A stretch of 64,000 nt of DNA from a bacterium (GTDB taxonomy: Bacteria > Bacillota > Clostridia > Oscillospirales > Acutalibacteraceae): positions 62,001-126,000 of the forward strand of contig JALFLK010000029.1 of the NCBI GenBank assembly GCA_022774755.1, read 5' to 3'. Positions within the stretch are counted from its first letter, which is position 1, and every line of letters begins with the position of its first letter. Both the position numbers and the translations under genes were made by a program. Positions 7,279 through 17,076 of this stretch are shown in pieces. The notes under the pieces are model-generated. The model saw nothing but the letters and a program-made list of their open reading frames with translations. It did no database searches and was not told the DNA's origin.

Positions 7279-9897
7279 TTAAACAGCCTCGCTTGTGTTG
7301 CCGTAATAAGCGTTAAGGTACATCTGCTTAATCTCGCTCATCAACGGATATCTGGGGTTAGCGCCTGTGCACTGGTCATCGAATGCCTGCTCGGTCATAT
7401 CATCAAGTCTGTCAAGGAAGTCTTTTTCGTCAATGCCGTACTCCTTGATAGAATCCTTAATGCCGACTCTCTTCTTAAGCTTATTGTACTCTTTAATCAA
7501 ATTCTCAACGCTTTCGTCGTCATTCTTGCCGCTGAAGCCCAAATATCTTGCGATTTCAGCATAACGAGCCTTTGTCTTAGGATGGTCATACTGCGGGAAA
7601 GTACCCATCTTTGTAGGAGTTTCGGAAGAATTAAATCTGATAACCTGCTCAAGCATAAGAGCGTTTGCAACACCGTGAGGAATGTGGTGGAATGCACCCA
7701 GCTTGTGAGCCATTGAGTGGCAAACGCCCAAGAATGCGTTTGCAAAAGCCATACCTGCCATTGTAGCGGCGTGAGCAACCTTTTCACGGGCAACAGGCTC
7801 GTTCATACCGTTGTCATAGCAAGCAGGAAGATACTCAAAGATAACCTTAAGAGCCTGCAAAGCCAAGCCGTCTGTAAAGTCGGTAGCCATAACGGAGGCG
7901 TAAGCCTCAAGTGCGTGAGATACTGCGTCGATACCTGATGCGGAAGTAAGTCCCTTAGGACCGCTCATCATATTGTCAGCGTCAACGATAGCCATATTCG
8001 GCATAAGCTCGTAGTCAGCCAGAGGATACTTTGTTCCTGTTTCCTGGTCGGTAATAACTGCGAAAGGTGTAACCTCGGAGCCTGTACCGGAAGAAGTAGG
8101 AACTGCAATAAAGTAAGCTTTTTCGCCCATTTTCGGGAATGTGTAAACTCTCTTTCTGATGTCGCAGAAGCGCATAGCCATATCCTTGAAGTCTGCCTCC
8201 GGATGCTCATAGAGAACCCACATAATTTTTCCGGCGTCCATAGCTGAACCGCCGCCCATTGCAATGATTACATCAGGCTCAAACTTACGCATAGCCTCAG
8301 CGCCCTTCTGAGCAGAAGCAAGTGACGGGTCGGGCTCAACATCAGCAAATGTTTCGTGAACAATGCCCATCTCGTCAAGCTTATCTGTAATCTTCTTTGT
8401 AAAACCATTCTTATAAAGGAATGAGTCTGTAACAATAAAGGCTCTCTTTTTGCCCATAACATCCTTAAGTTCAGCCAGGGCAACAGGCATACAGCCTTTC
8501 TTAATATATACCTTCTCAGGTGCTCTGAACCAAAGCATATTCTCTCTCCTCTCGGCAAGCGTCTTAATATTCAACAGATGTTTTACTCCGACATTTTCTG
8601 ATACGGAGTTGCCTCCCCATGAGCCGCAGCCCAAGGTAAGAGAAGGAGCAAGCTTAAAGTTATAAAGGTCGCCGATACCGCCCTGTGAAGAAGGCGTATT
8701 AACGAGGATACGGCAGGTCTTCATTCTCTCTTTAAACTCATCAATCTTTTCACGCTGATTAACAGCGTCAATATAAAGCGATGAGGTGTGACCGTAACCG
8801 CCGTCGGCGATAAGTTTTTCTGCCTTATTAACAGCGTCTGCAAAATCCTTAGCCTTGTACATTGCAAGTACAGGCGAAAGCTTTTCGTGAGCAAACTCTT
8901 CGCTTAACTCAACGCTTTCAACTTCACCGATAAGAATTTTTGTTTCTTCGGGAACCTTTACCCCTGCAAGAGAAGCGATGGTGTGAGCCTTCTGACCTAC
9001 GATTTTAGCGTTAAGAGCGCCGTTTATAATGATAGTCTTTCTGACTTTCTCGGTTTCTTCGGGATTGAGGAAGTAACATCCTCTTGCCTTGAATTCCTTT
9101 TTAACCTTTGCATAGAGCTTGTCAACAACGATAACGGACTGCTCGGAAGCGCAAATCATACCGTTATCAAATGTTTTTGAATGAATAATTGAGTTTACAG
9201 CCAAAAGAACATCTGCAGACTCATCAATAATAGCCGGTGTGTTACCGGGGCCAACGCCTAATGCAGGCTTGCCTGAGGAGTAAGCAGCCTTAACCATTCC
9301 GGGGCCGCCGGTTGCAAGGATAATATCGGCCTCGCTCATAAGCAGGTTTGTCATCTCAAGGCTTGGAACGTCAATCCAGCCTATGATTCCCTCGGGAGCT
9401 CCTGCCTCAACAGCAGCCTCAAGAACTATTCTTGCAGCCTCAATGGTGCTTTTCTTAGCTCTCGGGTGAGGGCTTATGATAATTCCGTTTCTTGTTTTAA
9501 GTGAAATAAGAGTCTTAAAAATTGCGGTTGAAGTAGGGTTAGTGGTAGGAATAACCGCAGCTACAACGCCGATAGGCTCAGCAATTTTGGTTGTTCCGAA
9601 AGCCTTGTCCTCTTCAATAACGCCGCAAGTCTTAGTGTCTTTGTAAGCATTGTAGATATACTCGGAAGCAAAGTGGTTTTTGATGACCTTGTCTTCAACT
9701 ATACCCATACCTGTTTCTTCAACAGCAAGCTTAGCAAGAGGGATTCTGTTGCGGTTAGCGGCAGTAGCAGCAGCTAAAAAGATTTTATCAACCTGTTCCT
9801 GAGTATAGGTAGCAAAAATCTTCTGCGCCTCTTTAACAGATTTAAGTTTAGCCTCTAAAGCTTCAACACTGTCAACGATTGTATACTCTTTGTTCAT
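7279..9897 (-). CDS. adhE: Bifunctional acetaldehyde-CoA / alcohol dehydrogenase
   Basis: AdhE converts acetyl-CoA to ethanol in two NADH-dependent steps and re-oxidises NADH in fermentation. The N-terminal half is a CoA-acylating aldehyde dehydrogenase with the catalytic cysteine in [10 protein letters not shown] and the glycine-rich GVGPGNTPA. The C-terminal half is an iron-containing alcohol dehydrogenase with [12 protein letters not shown] and the metal-ligand region [12 protein letters not shown] and [21 protein letters not shown]. At 872 residues it is full length. The open frame extends to a TTG at 9915, but the ribosome site GGAGG lies inside that extension, so I start at the ATG at 9897. 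It is transcribed alone, with its own terminator. No clear Rex operator was found in the 100 bases upstream. Confidence 0.97.
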   Translation of the reverse strand: MNKEYTIVDSVEALEAKLKSVKEAQKIFATYTQEQVDKIFLAAATAANRNRIPLAKLAVEETGMGIVEDKVIKNHFASEYIYNAYKDTKTCGVIEEDKAFGTTKIAEPIGVVAAVIPTTNPTSTAIFKTLISLKTRNGIIISPHPRAKKSTIEAARIVLEAAVEAGAPEGIIGWIDVPSLEMTNLLMSEADIILATGGPGMVKAAYSSGKPALGVGPGNTPAIIDESADVLLAVNSIIHSKTFDNGMICASEQSVIVVDKLYAKVKKEFKARGCYFLNPEETEKVRKTIIINGALNAKIVGQKAHTIASLAGVKVPEETKILIGEVESVELSEEFAHEKLSPVLAMYKAKDFADAVNKAEKLIADGGYGHTSSLYIDAVNQREKIDEFKERMKTCRILVNTPSSQGGIGDLYNFKLAPSLTLGCGSWGGNSVSENVGVKHLLNIKTLAERRENMLWFRAPEKVYIKKGCMPVALAELKDVMGKKRAFIVTDSFLYKNGFTKKITDKLDEMGIVHETFADVEPDPSLASAQKGAEAMRKFEPDVIIAMGGGSAMDAGKIMWVLYEHPEADFKDMAMRFCDIRKRVYTFPKMGEKAYFIAVPTSSGTGSEVTPFAVITDQETGTKYPLADYELMPNMAIVDADNMMSGPKGLTSASGIDAVSHALEAYASVMATDFTDGLALQALKVIFEYLPACYDNGMNEPVAREKVAHAATMAGMAFANAFLGVCHSMAHKLGAFHHIPHGVANALMLEQVIRFNSSETPTKMGTFPQYDHPKTKARYAEIARYLGFSGKNDDESVENLIKEYNKLKKRVGIKDSIKEYGIDEKDFLDRLDDMTEQAFDDQCTGANPRYPLMSEIKQMYLNAYYGNTSEAV

Positions 9898-10005
9898 AAT
9901 AGCATTGTCCTCCAAATGTTCGTATTGTATTTTTCAAAGTTGCCTTTGAGCGAATGCGAATAAATAATTTATAAAAAGATGCAGTGAAATTACAGTAACA
10001 CAGGA

Positions 10006-10707
10006 TTACTCTTCTGCAAATGTATCGCCGTTGTCATTTGCGTACTGTTCTGCGGCGGAGCCTGACTTACCGTAAATTGTAAGACCTGCGCTTTCTTTGA
10101 ATGCGCCCTTATCTATAGTTGTGACAGTATCCGGCACATAAGCGGTTTTAAGGTTTTCGCACTGATAAAAAGCAAATGCTCCGATTTCCTCTACGCCCTC
10201 GGGGATTTTGACTACTTCCATAGCGCAGGCAGTGAAAGCGTACTGACCGATTGTTTTAAGAGTTGAGGGAAGCTTGATTTCCTTTAAAGCGAAGGCATAC
10301 GAAAATGCAAAGGTATCAATGTATTCAACACCTTCCGCAATTTCTACCTTCTCAAGCTTCTGACAATCGGAAAAAGCCCTGTTGCCTATCTTTTTAATTG
10401 AAGAAGGAATTGAAACAGACTTAATGTCCTGACTTCTGAAAACGCTGTTTTCAATTTCGGTTACCGGCTTGCCGTCATATTCGGAAGGGACCTGAATATC
10501 AACAGCAGAACCTTTGTACTGGGTTAATGTAAGTGTTTTTCCGTCAACAATAACATATCCGAAGCCGTTTTCATCGACAAGTTCCGGTTGTGTTGTTTCG
10601 GCGGTGATGACTCTTGTGTCCTCTTTTTGACATCCGCAAGAGCCGAGTGCAGCCGCTGACGTTAAGCACAGGCAGACTGCAAGTAGTGAGCTTAGTAATT
10701 TTTTCAT
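10006..10707 (-). CDS. BspA-type leucine-rich repeat lipoprotein
   Basis: This secreted lipoprotein has 233 residues. The start at 10707 follows an AAAGGAT site and gives a signal peptide that ends in a lipobox (ALGSC), the same SCGC type seen in two other lipoproteins here. The mature part holds about five LRR_5 (BspA-like) repeats with the pattern IGxxAFxxCxxLxxVxIPxxV, for example KKIGNRAFSDCQKLEKVEI. Such repeats usually serve in binding or adhesion. It lies upstream of adhE in the same direction but about 100 bases away, so joint transcription is uncertain. The ligand is unknown. Confidence 0.85.
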   Translation of the reverse strand: MKKLLSSLLAVCLCLTSAAALGSCGCQKEDTRVITAETTQPELVDENGFGYVIVDGKTLTLTQYKGSAVDIQVPSEYDGKPVTEIENSVFRSQDIKSVSIPSSIKKIGNRAFSDCQKLEKVEIAEGVEYIDTFAFSYAFALKEIKLPSTLKTIGQYAFTACAMEVVKIPEGVEEIGAFAFYQCENLKTAYVPDTVTTIDKGAFKESAGLTIYGKSGSAAEQYANDNGDTFAEE

Positions 10708-11209
10708 AGTACTATCCTTTTCCATAAGTATTTTTGAGGGCGTAACGGCTCTCAAACAAATTCATTTTACCACTATTGTTAAATAATTGTCAATGTTTTT
10801 TTTGCTTTTACTGGACTTTTATCTTAATGAATAATATTTGAAGAAATATGATAATTTATTGTTGCAATTATAACAAAACAGCTGTAAAATACTGTTATGA
10901 AACAGCCTTTGTAAAAAGCGAATTATCAGCGTCACTTTCTTTGGTGTAATTTTTGTTTTAGTTGAATAAGGAACGGTTTTGTTGTTTCGTTTTAAATTTC
11001 ATATTGCATACAGTTGTATATTATTATTGATTAGCGATAAACGAAAAATAATAATAGTTTCTTACTGTGAATATTTGCTCTTTAGCAACCTAATATAATA
11101 CTAAACTACTTTAAATTGGTACTATTACAGGAATATTGACTTTTGGTATTGAAAAATTAAATAGTTTGATATAAAATTACCGTTATAATTTAACAAGGGA
11201 GATGTTAAT
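10708..11209. other. Long AT-rich divergent intergenic region with the TetR promoter
   Basis: About 500 bases separate the lipoprotein gene from the TetR gene. I see no coding frame or strong hairpin. The right end holds a likely promoter for the regulator: TTGAAA near 11147 and TAAAAT about 17 bases further, followed by a GGGAG ribosome site. A low-complexity inverted pair (TATTATTATT / AATAATAATA, 11019-11056) may be only a result of AT-richness. Confidence 0.5.
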
Positions 11210-11821
11210 ATGGGAAAGGTTGACGAAAACAAGGAGAAGAAAAGGAGAGCCTTGGAAGACGCTGCGTTTTCTTTGTTTTCCGAAAAAGGTATGCAAAACA
11301 CCTCTATTTCTGATATTGTGGAAAGGGCAGGCGTTGCAAAAGGCACGTTCTATCTTTATTTTAACGACAAATATGACATTGCAAATATCCTTATATACAA
11401 GAAAACCGGTCAGCTGTTTATGAACGCTCTGGAGGCGCTAAAAAAGGTTAAGACGCTTACCCTCGAGGACGAGATGGTTTTGCTTGCCGAGAACATTATG
11501 ATTCAGCTTCACAGCGATGTGCAGCTGCTGGATTATTGCTGCAGGAGCCTTGAATGGGATTTGTTTAAGCAGATGATTGAGCAAACAACGGATATGGGTG
11601 AATACGACTTTTACGGAATGTACAGAGAAGTTTTGGGGAAATACTCGGATTACGACATAAATAATCCCGAAACACTTGTTTTTTTAATTCTGACAACAAC
11701 TATACAATGCTGTTACAGTCCTATCAAATTCAACAAGCCCTGCAGTTTTGAAGAAATTAGACCATTTATTTCGGATATTGTTAAGAACATAATCACTTCC
11801 AATACAACAAAAAAATCATAA
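11210..11821 (+). CDS. TetR family transcriptional regulator
   Basis: This is a 203-residue one-component repressor. The N-terminal helix-turn-helix is typical: AAFSLFSEKGMQNTSISDI, then VAKGTFYLYFNDKYDI, about residues 17-60. The C-terminal 140 residues form the family's helical ligand and dimer domain, and I cannot assign an inducer. It lies 143 bases upstream of ktrB in the same direction. Control of potassium uptake by a TetR protein is not a known standard arrangement, so the regulator may act elsewhere or on itself. Confidence 0.93.
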   Translation: MGKVDENKEKKRRALEDAAFSLFSEKGMQNTSISDIVERAGVAKGTFYLYFNDKYDIANILIYKKTGQLFMNALEALKKVKTLTLEDEMVLLAENIMIQLHSDVQLLDYCCRSLEWDLFKQMIEQTTDMGEYDFYGMYREVLGKYSDYDINNPETLVFLILTTTIQCCYSPIKFNKPCSFEEIRPFISDIVKNIITSNTTKKS

Positions 11822-11964
11822 TTACAAAAACAGTGAGCTAACCTGCGGAACGTTTTAAGCATACAATGTAAAAATGATTGCTTAATTCTGTTGGGTGCGC
11901 TTGCTGTTTTACCGTATAATTGGTTTCTCAATACTCCTGCAATCAATAATCAGTTGGTGTACAT

Positions 11965-13329
11965 ATGACTTTATTTTTTTCAAAACTAAAAAATAAAATA
12001 GACCATATTTCCGTACTTAAAAAAATTGCTTACAGCTTTGTCCTTGTAATTTTAACAGGTGCTGTGCTTCTTATGCTTCCTGTTTCTTCCCGTTCGGGGC
12101 AATGGACTCCCTTTCTGACGGCTCTTTTTACTTCCACAACATCTACCTGTGTTACGGGCTTGGTAGTTGTGGACACCTATACCTACTGGTCGATTTTCGG
12201 TCAGCTTGTTATTTTGGCTATGATTCAAATCGGCGGCGTCGGTTTTATCACCCTGGCAATTTCGGCGCTTACGCTTACCAAGAAAAAAATTGGTCTTCGC
12301 CAAAGGCTTGCCGCAAAGGAAGTTTCGGGTTCAACGCAGGTTGGCGGTGTTGTAAAAACTACCAGGTTTATAATTTTCGGTACATTAACCGTTGAGTTTA
12401 TCGGGGCTGTTCTGCTTTCTTTTTACTTTATTCCAAAGCTTGGAATTATAAAAGGAATTTACTTTGCGGTTTTTCATTCTGTGTCTGCTTTTTGCAATGC
12501 AGGACTTGACCTGATGAGCCGATTCAACTACGGAAGCTCGCTTATGACCGTTCAATCGGACTTTTTGTTTATCTCCACCGTCTCGGCTCTGATAGTGTTA
12601 GGCGGACTGGGATTTTTGGTGTGGGAAGATCTGATAAGATGCAGATTAAGATTCAGAAGATTCAGACTGCACACAAAACTAGTCGTGACTACAACCCTTT
12701 TGCTGATTATTGGCGGTGCGCTGTTGATTTTTCTGCTTGAAAATAACGGCAAGGCATTTGAAAATCTTGATATGGGAAGCAAGGTGCTGGCATCCTTTTT
12801 CCAGTCTATCACCACAAGAACGGCGGGATTTTTCTCGGTTGATTTGCCGTCTTTACGAGAATCCACAATCCTTATTATGTGTATTCTTATGCTAATAGGC
12901 GGTTCTCCCGGTTCAACGGCAGGCGGTATAAAAACTACCTCTTTTGCCGTTTTGTTTATGAGCATTTTCCTTGTCTTCAGAAACAAAGAAAATGTTGAAT
13001 GTTTTAAAAGAAGAATCAGCAAAGACGCACTGTACTCAGCCTGCTGTCTTTTGATGCTTTTCTTTGCAATGATAATAACTTCAACGGCTATAATCAGCTA
13101 TGTTGACGGAGTCCCCGTTCTTTACAGCCTGTTTGAATGTACCTCCGCAATGGCCACGGTGGGTCTTTCAATGGGCATAACAGCAGATCTATCTGTGGTT
13201 TCAAAAATGATAATTATTACATTGATGTATATTGGCAGAGTCGGAGCCTTGACTACGCTCTTGTCATTTGCTAAAAAGGGCGGCTTTGTTCAGTCTAAAT
13301 ATATTGAAGAAAAAATTACTATTGGATAA
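11965..13329 (+). CDS. ktrB: Potassium uptake channel subunit KtrB (TrkH family)
   Basis: This is the membrane pore of a sodium-dependent Ktr potassium uptake system. At 454 residues it matches KtrB. Four MPM repeats can be followed by their selectivity-filter regions, for example TSTTSTCVTGL in the first, SVSAFCNAGLDL in the second, TTRTAGFF in the third and ECTSAMATVGLS in the last. The GGSPGSTAGGIKTT loop seen in TrkH/KtrB proteins is also present. It is followed by ktrA after 23 bases, and the pair forms one operon ending at the hairpin at 14057. The ribosome site before the ATG is weak. Confidence 0.95.
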   Translation: MTLFFSKLKNKIDHISVLKKIAYSFVLVILTGAVLLMLPVSSRSGQWTPFLTALFTSTTSTCVTGLVVVDTYTYWSIFGQLVILAMIQIGGVGFITLAISALTLTKKKIGLRQRLAAKEVSGSTQVGGVVKTTRFIIFGTLTVEFIGAVLLSFYFIPKLGIIKGIYFAVFHSVSAFCNAGLDLMSRFNYGSSLMTVQSDFLFISTVSALIVLGGLGFLVWEDLIRCRLRFRRFRLHTKLVVTTTLLLIIGGALLIFLLENNGKAFENLDMGSKVLASFFQSITTRTAGFFSVDLPSLRESTILIMCILMLIGGSPGSTAGGIKTTSFAVLFMSIFLVFRNKENVECFKRRISKDALYSACCLLMLFFAMIITSTAIISYVDGVPVLYSLFECTSAMATVGLSMGITADLSVVSKMIIITLMYIGRVGALTTLLSFAKKGGFVQSKYIEEKITIG

Positions 13330-13352
13330 TATAAAAGCATAAGGAGATAATT

Positions 13353-13997
13353 ATGAAAACAGTTTTGGTAATCGGCTTGGGTCGATTCGGCAGACATTTA
13401 TGCAAAGGGCTTACTGAATCCGGTAATGAAGTTCTGGCGGTGGATAATGATGAAACAAGGTGCAACAAAGCCGCCGGCTTTGCAACAGAGGTTCAGATTG
13501 CCGACGCCACAGACCCGGATGTTATAAAAAGCCTGGGTGTTAACAATTTTGATTCCTGCGTTGTTGCCATAGCAGACAACTTTCAAAGCTCCCTGGAGAC
13601 AACTGCTCTTCTCGCCTACCACGGAGCAAAGCATATTCTTGCAAGGGCCAACAGCGATGTTCACGAAAAGTTCCTTTTAAGAAACGGTGCAGATGAAGTT
13701 GTATATGCCGAAAGAGATATGGCAGAAAGAATTGCCGTGCGTGTCGGCTCTAACAGAGTAATAGACTACATCAAACTAAACAATGATTATTCTATTGCAG
13801 AAATTAAAGTGCCAGATAAATGGGTTGGTAAAACTATTATAGACCTGGATATCCGTGCAAAATACAATGTAAATATTGTTTTGATAAAAAGAAAAGAAGA
13901 GTTTATATCCATTCCTGACCCTACTAAGAAATTTACGCCTGATGATGTTGTAATGCTCCTCGGTCATATGGAAGATATACGCCCGCTGGTTAAGTAA
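13353..13997 (+). CDS. ktrA: Potassium uptake regulatory subunit KtrA (RCK)
   Basis: This cytoplasmic RCK protein forms a ring that gates KtrB. Its 214 residues hold an N-terminal Rossmann NAD/ATP-binding domain with GLGRFG at residues 8-13 and the acidic turn AVDND, and a C-terminal RCK_C domain (about residues 135-214) of the kind that can bind c-di-AMP in Firmicutes. An AAGGAG ribosome site precedes the ATG. It is the second gene of the ktrBA operon. TrkA of the larger type has two such units, while here there is one, which fits KtrA. Confidence 0.95.
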   Translation: MKTVLVIGLGRFGRHLCKGLTESGNEVLAVDNDETRCNKAAGFATEVQIADATDPDVIKSLGVNNFDSCVVAIADNFQSSLETTALLAYHGAKHILARANSDVHEKFLLRNGADEVVYAERDMAERIAVRVGSNRVIDYIKLNNDYSIAEIKVPDKWVGKTIIDLDIRAKYNVNIVLIKRKEEFISIPDPTKKFTPDDVVMLLGHMEDIRPLVK

Positions 13998-14056
13998 TCT
14001 TTTGAGAGAAATATTATTCACTATTCGCTGATTAAAACAAATACGCAAATTAAAGC

Positions 14057-14105
14057 AAAAGCAGTGTGTTCCTTACAGTAAAAAGAACACACTGCTTATT
14101 ATTTA
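14057..14105 (+). terminator. Terminator of the ktrBA operon
   Basis: GCAGTGTGTTC (14061-14071) pairs with GAACACACTGC (14085-14095), and a TTATTATTTAT tract follows. A matching A-rich flank on the left may let it also serve the convergent LCP gene. Confidence 0.85.
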
Positions 14106-14150
14106 TATTACATTTCGGTAAATATCAGTATCTCAGAGAATACAGAAGCA

Positions 14151-15320
14151 TTACACTGGGGTGTAATAAATATTCAAAAACATCTCGTAAAACGAGTCTT
14201 CATCTACATAATATTCTGCATAAAAATCGCCCTGTTTCACTTCACCGGGCACATTCTGCATATTCAGCTCGGAAAAATTCTTATTCAGCACATTTTCTGC
14301 AAGATAAGTAACCTTTGGTACGCCGATATTTGTAACCATATAGGGTGAAGCCTCGTTAAACAAATCAACCGGCGTCATAATATTCTGCTTTGTCTCATAA
14401 ACAACTCTGTCAAAGAAGCCTCTGATATACTGCTTCTGACGCTCCATTCGCATATTGTTGGACTCAAGAATTTTTGTGTTTCTTGTTCTTACATATTTTT
14501 CTGCATCGGTGCCGTGAAGGGTAACGGTTTCGCCCTCAACAAAGGGGCCGAATGTTTCCAGAGCCTCGACCGTAACTCCTCCCACAGTGTCGTTTAAGAC
14601 ATTTATTGCCGACAAATCCAAAGCAAAATAGGAATTGATCGGAACATTATAGAAAAGCTTGCGCACTGCATCTACCTGATTTTCACAGCTGGTTTCCCTG
14701 CCGTCGCCGTAAGAATATGCAAGACAAATCTGCTGGATCTTGGTGCCCACATAATTTCCCTCAGTAGAAAAAACATCAACATCGCTCATAGTATCACGGG
14801 AAATACTGACAAGGTTGGTCTTTCCGCTGACGGTATCAAAGGTAAACAAAAGCAAAACGTCGGCGTCGCCGTTTTTTCCGAAGTCATCGGTGTTAGTTTC
14901 AAGGTTTTCCTTATCAACGCCCATAAACAAGACGCTTGTGATATTCTCGTTGTACTCGTATTTTTTACCGTTATAGACAACATATTTTCCGTTATCACGG
15001 CTTTCTACACCGTCGGGAGTCATAAGCACGGTATCGTCCCTGTCGCTGAGAAGTTGGCTCCTGCCGATATTTGAAAAAATAAAAAACATTGAAATTAAGG
15101 CTACAAGAATTACTATAAGGGAAATCAAAATAATTATTAAAGCCTTTTTCCAGCGTTTCATTTTCTCTTTTCCGTGATGCCTATGATGAACGGGTTTTTG
15201 AAAAACATAGTCGTCCAAATCATCGTTGGAGGCAGTTTTTTGTTTTTCGGTGCTTACCATATTCTTGCTGTTATCTGCGCCGTAACCCGAAAAATTATTA
15301 TTTTCCTCGTTAATACTCAT
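14151..15320 (-). CDS. LCP (LytR-CpsA-Psr) family cell-wall polymer ligase
   Basis: LCP enzymes move undecaprenyl-linked polymers such as teichoic acid or capsule onto peptidoglycan. After a basic, histidine-rich cytoplasmic tail there is one membrane segment (about residues 57-80), then an extracellular LCP domain. Visible family elements are DVLLLFTFDTVSGKTNLVSISRDTMSDV, with the catalytic arginine in SISRD, AYSYGDGRET, and the later RTRNTKILESNNMRMERQKQYI block. The last 100 residues are variable. It follows the class B sortase gene by 31 bases, so the two envelope enzymes are probably co-transcribed. The ribosome site GGAGG lies unusually far (about 15 bases) from the ATG. Confidence 0.9.
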   Translation of the reverse strand: MSINEENNNFSGYGADNSKNMVSTEKQKTASNDDLDDYVFQKPVHHRHHGKEKMKRWKKALIIILISLIVILVALISMFFIFSNIGRSQLLSDRDDTVLMTPDGVESRDNGKYVVYNGKKYEYNENITSVLFMGVDKENLETNTDDFGKNGDADVLLLFTFDTVSGKTNLVSISRDTMSDVDVFSTEGNYVGTKIQQICLAYSYGDGRETSCENQVDAVRKLFYNVPINSYFALDLSAINVLNDTVGGVTVEALETFGPFVEGETVTLHGTDAEKYVRTRNTKILESNNMRMERQKQYIRGFFDRVVYETKQNIMTPVDLFNEASPYMVTNIGVPKVTYLAENVLNKNFSELNMQNVPGEVKQGDFYAEYYVDEDSFYEMFLNIYYTPV

Positions 15321-15351
15321 AACGGTTTACTCATTCCTCCATTTTTATATA

Positions 15352-16140
15352 TCAAGCAGTGGGTTCGTCCTTAATCATAACGCCCTGAACCAAATATCTT
15401 CCCTCTTCGTATCCGTTAAGGCATGTGCTCAATGTAATAAGCTTGCTGTCTAAATCAAGCTGTATGTCGTCATAAACATTTGCACCCACAGCGTGAGGCT
15501 TCATTACAGACTCAATATAACTTTGAAATACGCTGTCATCTGCAAAATTAAATGAGTTCATTATGTGTCGCTCGTCATAGTTGTATGCAGATACAATTTC
15601 GTAGGTAATCTTTCTGCCGGGTTGATAAATATAAATGTATCTGTTATCGTCAAAAAAGTCCTTATCCTCAAACCTGTGAAGAGTGGCAAACATACTGCCG
15701 TCTGCCATATTATGACCGTAAAGCACCGTATTCCTATCAGAAAAATCACGAAGATTGCAAACCTCGGAATAAATTGAACCTGCAAACAGGTAGTTTTTGT
15801 AAACATCGTGGTCTAAATAGAAAAAGTCATCCGACCTGCTTTGCAAAACAGGATAATCAATATTAGTTCCGGGCACATATATCCAAGCGTAAATCTCATC
15901 ATTTATTTCTGACAAAGAATTAAAATCTATGGGGTTATCCGCAGTACCTGCATTTTTTTCCGCAATATTGGCAGACTGGGTTGACGGCTGTGCCGTTTCC
16001 CTGACGCTGTTATAATCAGCCGCAGCATTATAGTTGTTTATAGCTATATAGAGTATGTATCCCAGTCCTACGACGACAATAACAAGGAACAAAACCAACA
16101 GGGCATACAATATATTTTTCTTTTTGTGAGAATTTCTCAT
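15352..16140 (-). CDS. Class B sortase
   Basis: This membrane transpeptidase cuts sorting signals and attaches surface proteins to peptidoglycan. One N-terminal membrane anchor (about residues 10-33) leads into the catalytic domain. The triad is visible as His143 in YGHNM, Cys240 in LSTCLNG and Arg248 in GRYLVQG, counted from the ATG at 16140. A GTG three codons earlier is also possible, and neither start has a strong ribosome site. The long helix between the catalytic His and Cys is typical of class B. The nearby surface protein at 16579 carries an SPKTG signal of the type used by Clostridioides difficile SrtB, so it is the obvious candidate substrate. Confidence 0.93.
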   Translation of the reverse strand: MRNSHKKKNILYALLVLFLVIVVVGLGYILYIAINNYNAAADYNSVRETAQPSTQSANIAEKNAGTADNPIDFNSLSEINDEIYAWIYVPGTNIDYPVLQSRSDDFFYLDHDVYKNYLFAGSIYSEVCNLRDFSDRNTVLYGHNMADGSMFATLHRFEDKDFFDDNRYIYIYQPGRKITYEIVSAYNYDERHIMNSFNFADDSVFQSYIESVMKPHAVGANVYDDIQLDLDSKLITLSTCLNGYEEGRYLVQGVMIKDEPTA

Positions 16141-16149
16141 AGTAAGCAC

Positions 16150-16441
16150 CGTAAAAATTCATTATAAATAGAATTATAACATTAAATATCTTATTAGATT
16201 ATATAATACATTAAAATATCTGTCAAATAATTTCAAAAAATAACGCAATAACAATCAAAATACTTGATAATGCCGCCGCATATTGACAAATCCATAATCG
16301 GTGACAAAAAAGCGCATAAGGAGAAAATAAAGAACAGCACTTTGGGCAAATATAAAGAAAGACACATACGGAGTATATCACATATGCATACGGCACAAAT
16401 AAAATATTCACATACATTAAAATCTAAAATCAACCGAAAAT
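16150..16441. other. Non-coding AT-rich spacer upstream of the sortase gene
   Basis: About 290 bases between the sortase gene and dispersed repeat copy A. It is AT-rich. A hydrophobic minus-strand frame of 64 codons exists (16223-16417) but has no ribosome site or recognisable pattern. The sortase promoter should lie at the left end near 16150-16210, where TATAAT-like sequences abound. Confidence 0.45.
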
Positions 16442-16544
16442 AAAAAAGTCGAGTACCTCGACACGCAATCCGTAAAGACAGCTTTTGCTGAAAACATCCT
16501 TTTATGCCCGAGCACAGCCGAGCAATTTCATATAACATAAAAAA
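16442..16544 (-). repeat. Dispersed terminator-associated repeat, copy A
   Basis: A full-length copy of a ~100-bp element found seven times in the window. Read on the plus strand it begins with an A-run and the short inverted repeat GTCGAG-TAC-CTCGAC. It continues with CAGCTTTTGCTG and CCGAGCACAGCCGAGCA, and ends in a second A-run. On the minus strand it starts in the T-tract of the terminator behind the surface protein gene at 16579. Confidence 0.9.
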
Positions 16545-16564
16545 TGCCCCTGTTAAACAGGGGC
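16539..16564 (-). terminator. Terminator of the SPKTG surface protein gene
   Basis: GCCCCTGT (16546-16553) pairs with ACAGGGGC (16557-16564) around TAA. On the minus strand an ATTTTTT tract follows, and it merges into repeat copy A. Confidence 0.9.
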
Positions 16565-16578
16565 AAATTCATTTAAAA

Positions 16579-17076
16579 TTATTTGCTTGAAATCTTCTTC
16601 AGTGTAAACAAAGCTCCGCCTGCTGCCAACAAAACAGCAACTGAAACAAACGCAACTGCAGAAGCGTCGCCTGTCTTTGGAGATGTTTTACTGTCGTTGC
16701 TTACAACCTCTCCGCCTGTTGTTCCGCCTTTAGTATAATAAGGTGTAGCCTCAATATCGCTGAAAGCTTCAATCTGGAACTCAGGAGTGGTCAGGGAACC
16801 CTTAGTAATCTGATACTGACCCTCAAGCTTCCACTCAACAAAAGTGTAGCCCTGATTTGGCTTCGGGTAGAAGTTTACCAATGTACCGCCGTTAGGTCCT
16901 TTGCCGACCTCAGTTGTAATATCATAAGTACCGGTTCCACCCTCAGTAGGGATAACCACTACCTTAATATCCGGCGCACCTGTCGGACTCTCAGCAGCGA
17001 AAACCGTACAGCATGAAAGCATCAAAACAAGCAAAGCGACTAATGAAGCACTTATTCTTTTAACAGACTTTTTCAT
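16579..17076 (-). CDS. Small sortase-anchored surface protein (SPKTG signal)
   Basis: This 165-residue exported protein has a clear signal peptide (about residues 1-27) and a mature domain of some 90 residues containing FVEWKLEGQY, which resembles InlB-type / listerial beta repeats. The C-terminal sorting signal is SPKTGD, followed by a hydrophobic stretch and a short basic tail (KKISSK). The motif is the (S/P)PxTG form rather than LPxTG. A class B sortase gene lies 440 bases downstream on the same strand, which suggests enzyme and substrate. The gene has its own ribosome site and terminator, so it is a separate transcript. The function of the mature domain is unknown. Confidence 0.85.
   Translation of the reverse strand: MKKSVKRISASLVALLVLMLSCCTVFAAESPTGAPDIKVVVIPTEGGTGTYDITTEVGKGPNGGTLVNFYPKPNQGYTFVEWKLEGQYQITKGSLTTPEFQIEAFSDIEATPYYTKGGTTGGEVVSNDSKTSPKTGDASAVAFVSVAVLLAAGGALFTLKKISSK

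Noticed and set aside
11019-11056. Inverted repeat in the TetR upstream region
   Set aside because: Made only of A and T triplets (TATTATTATT / AATAATAATA) in AT-rich DNA, so it is likely chance.
16223-16417. Hydrophobic 64-codon minus-strand frame upstream of the sortase gene
   Set aside because: No ribosome site, AT-rich composition that yields hydrophobic codons by chance, no recognisable pattern.
16233-16538. Recurring minus-strand frames over the dispersed repeats (SGIKGCFQQKL... type peptides)
   Set aside because: Several copies give a similar peptide because the DNA repeats; copies are truncated or contain changes without frame conservation, and no ribosome site precedes them. I treat them as non-coding repeat DNA.
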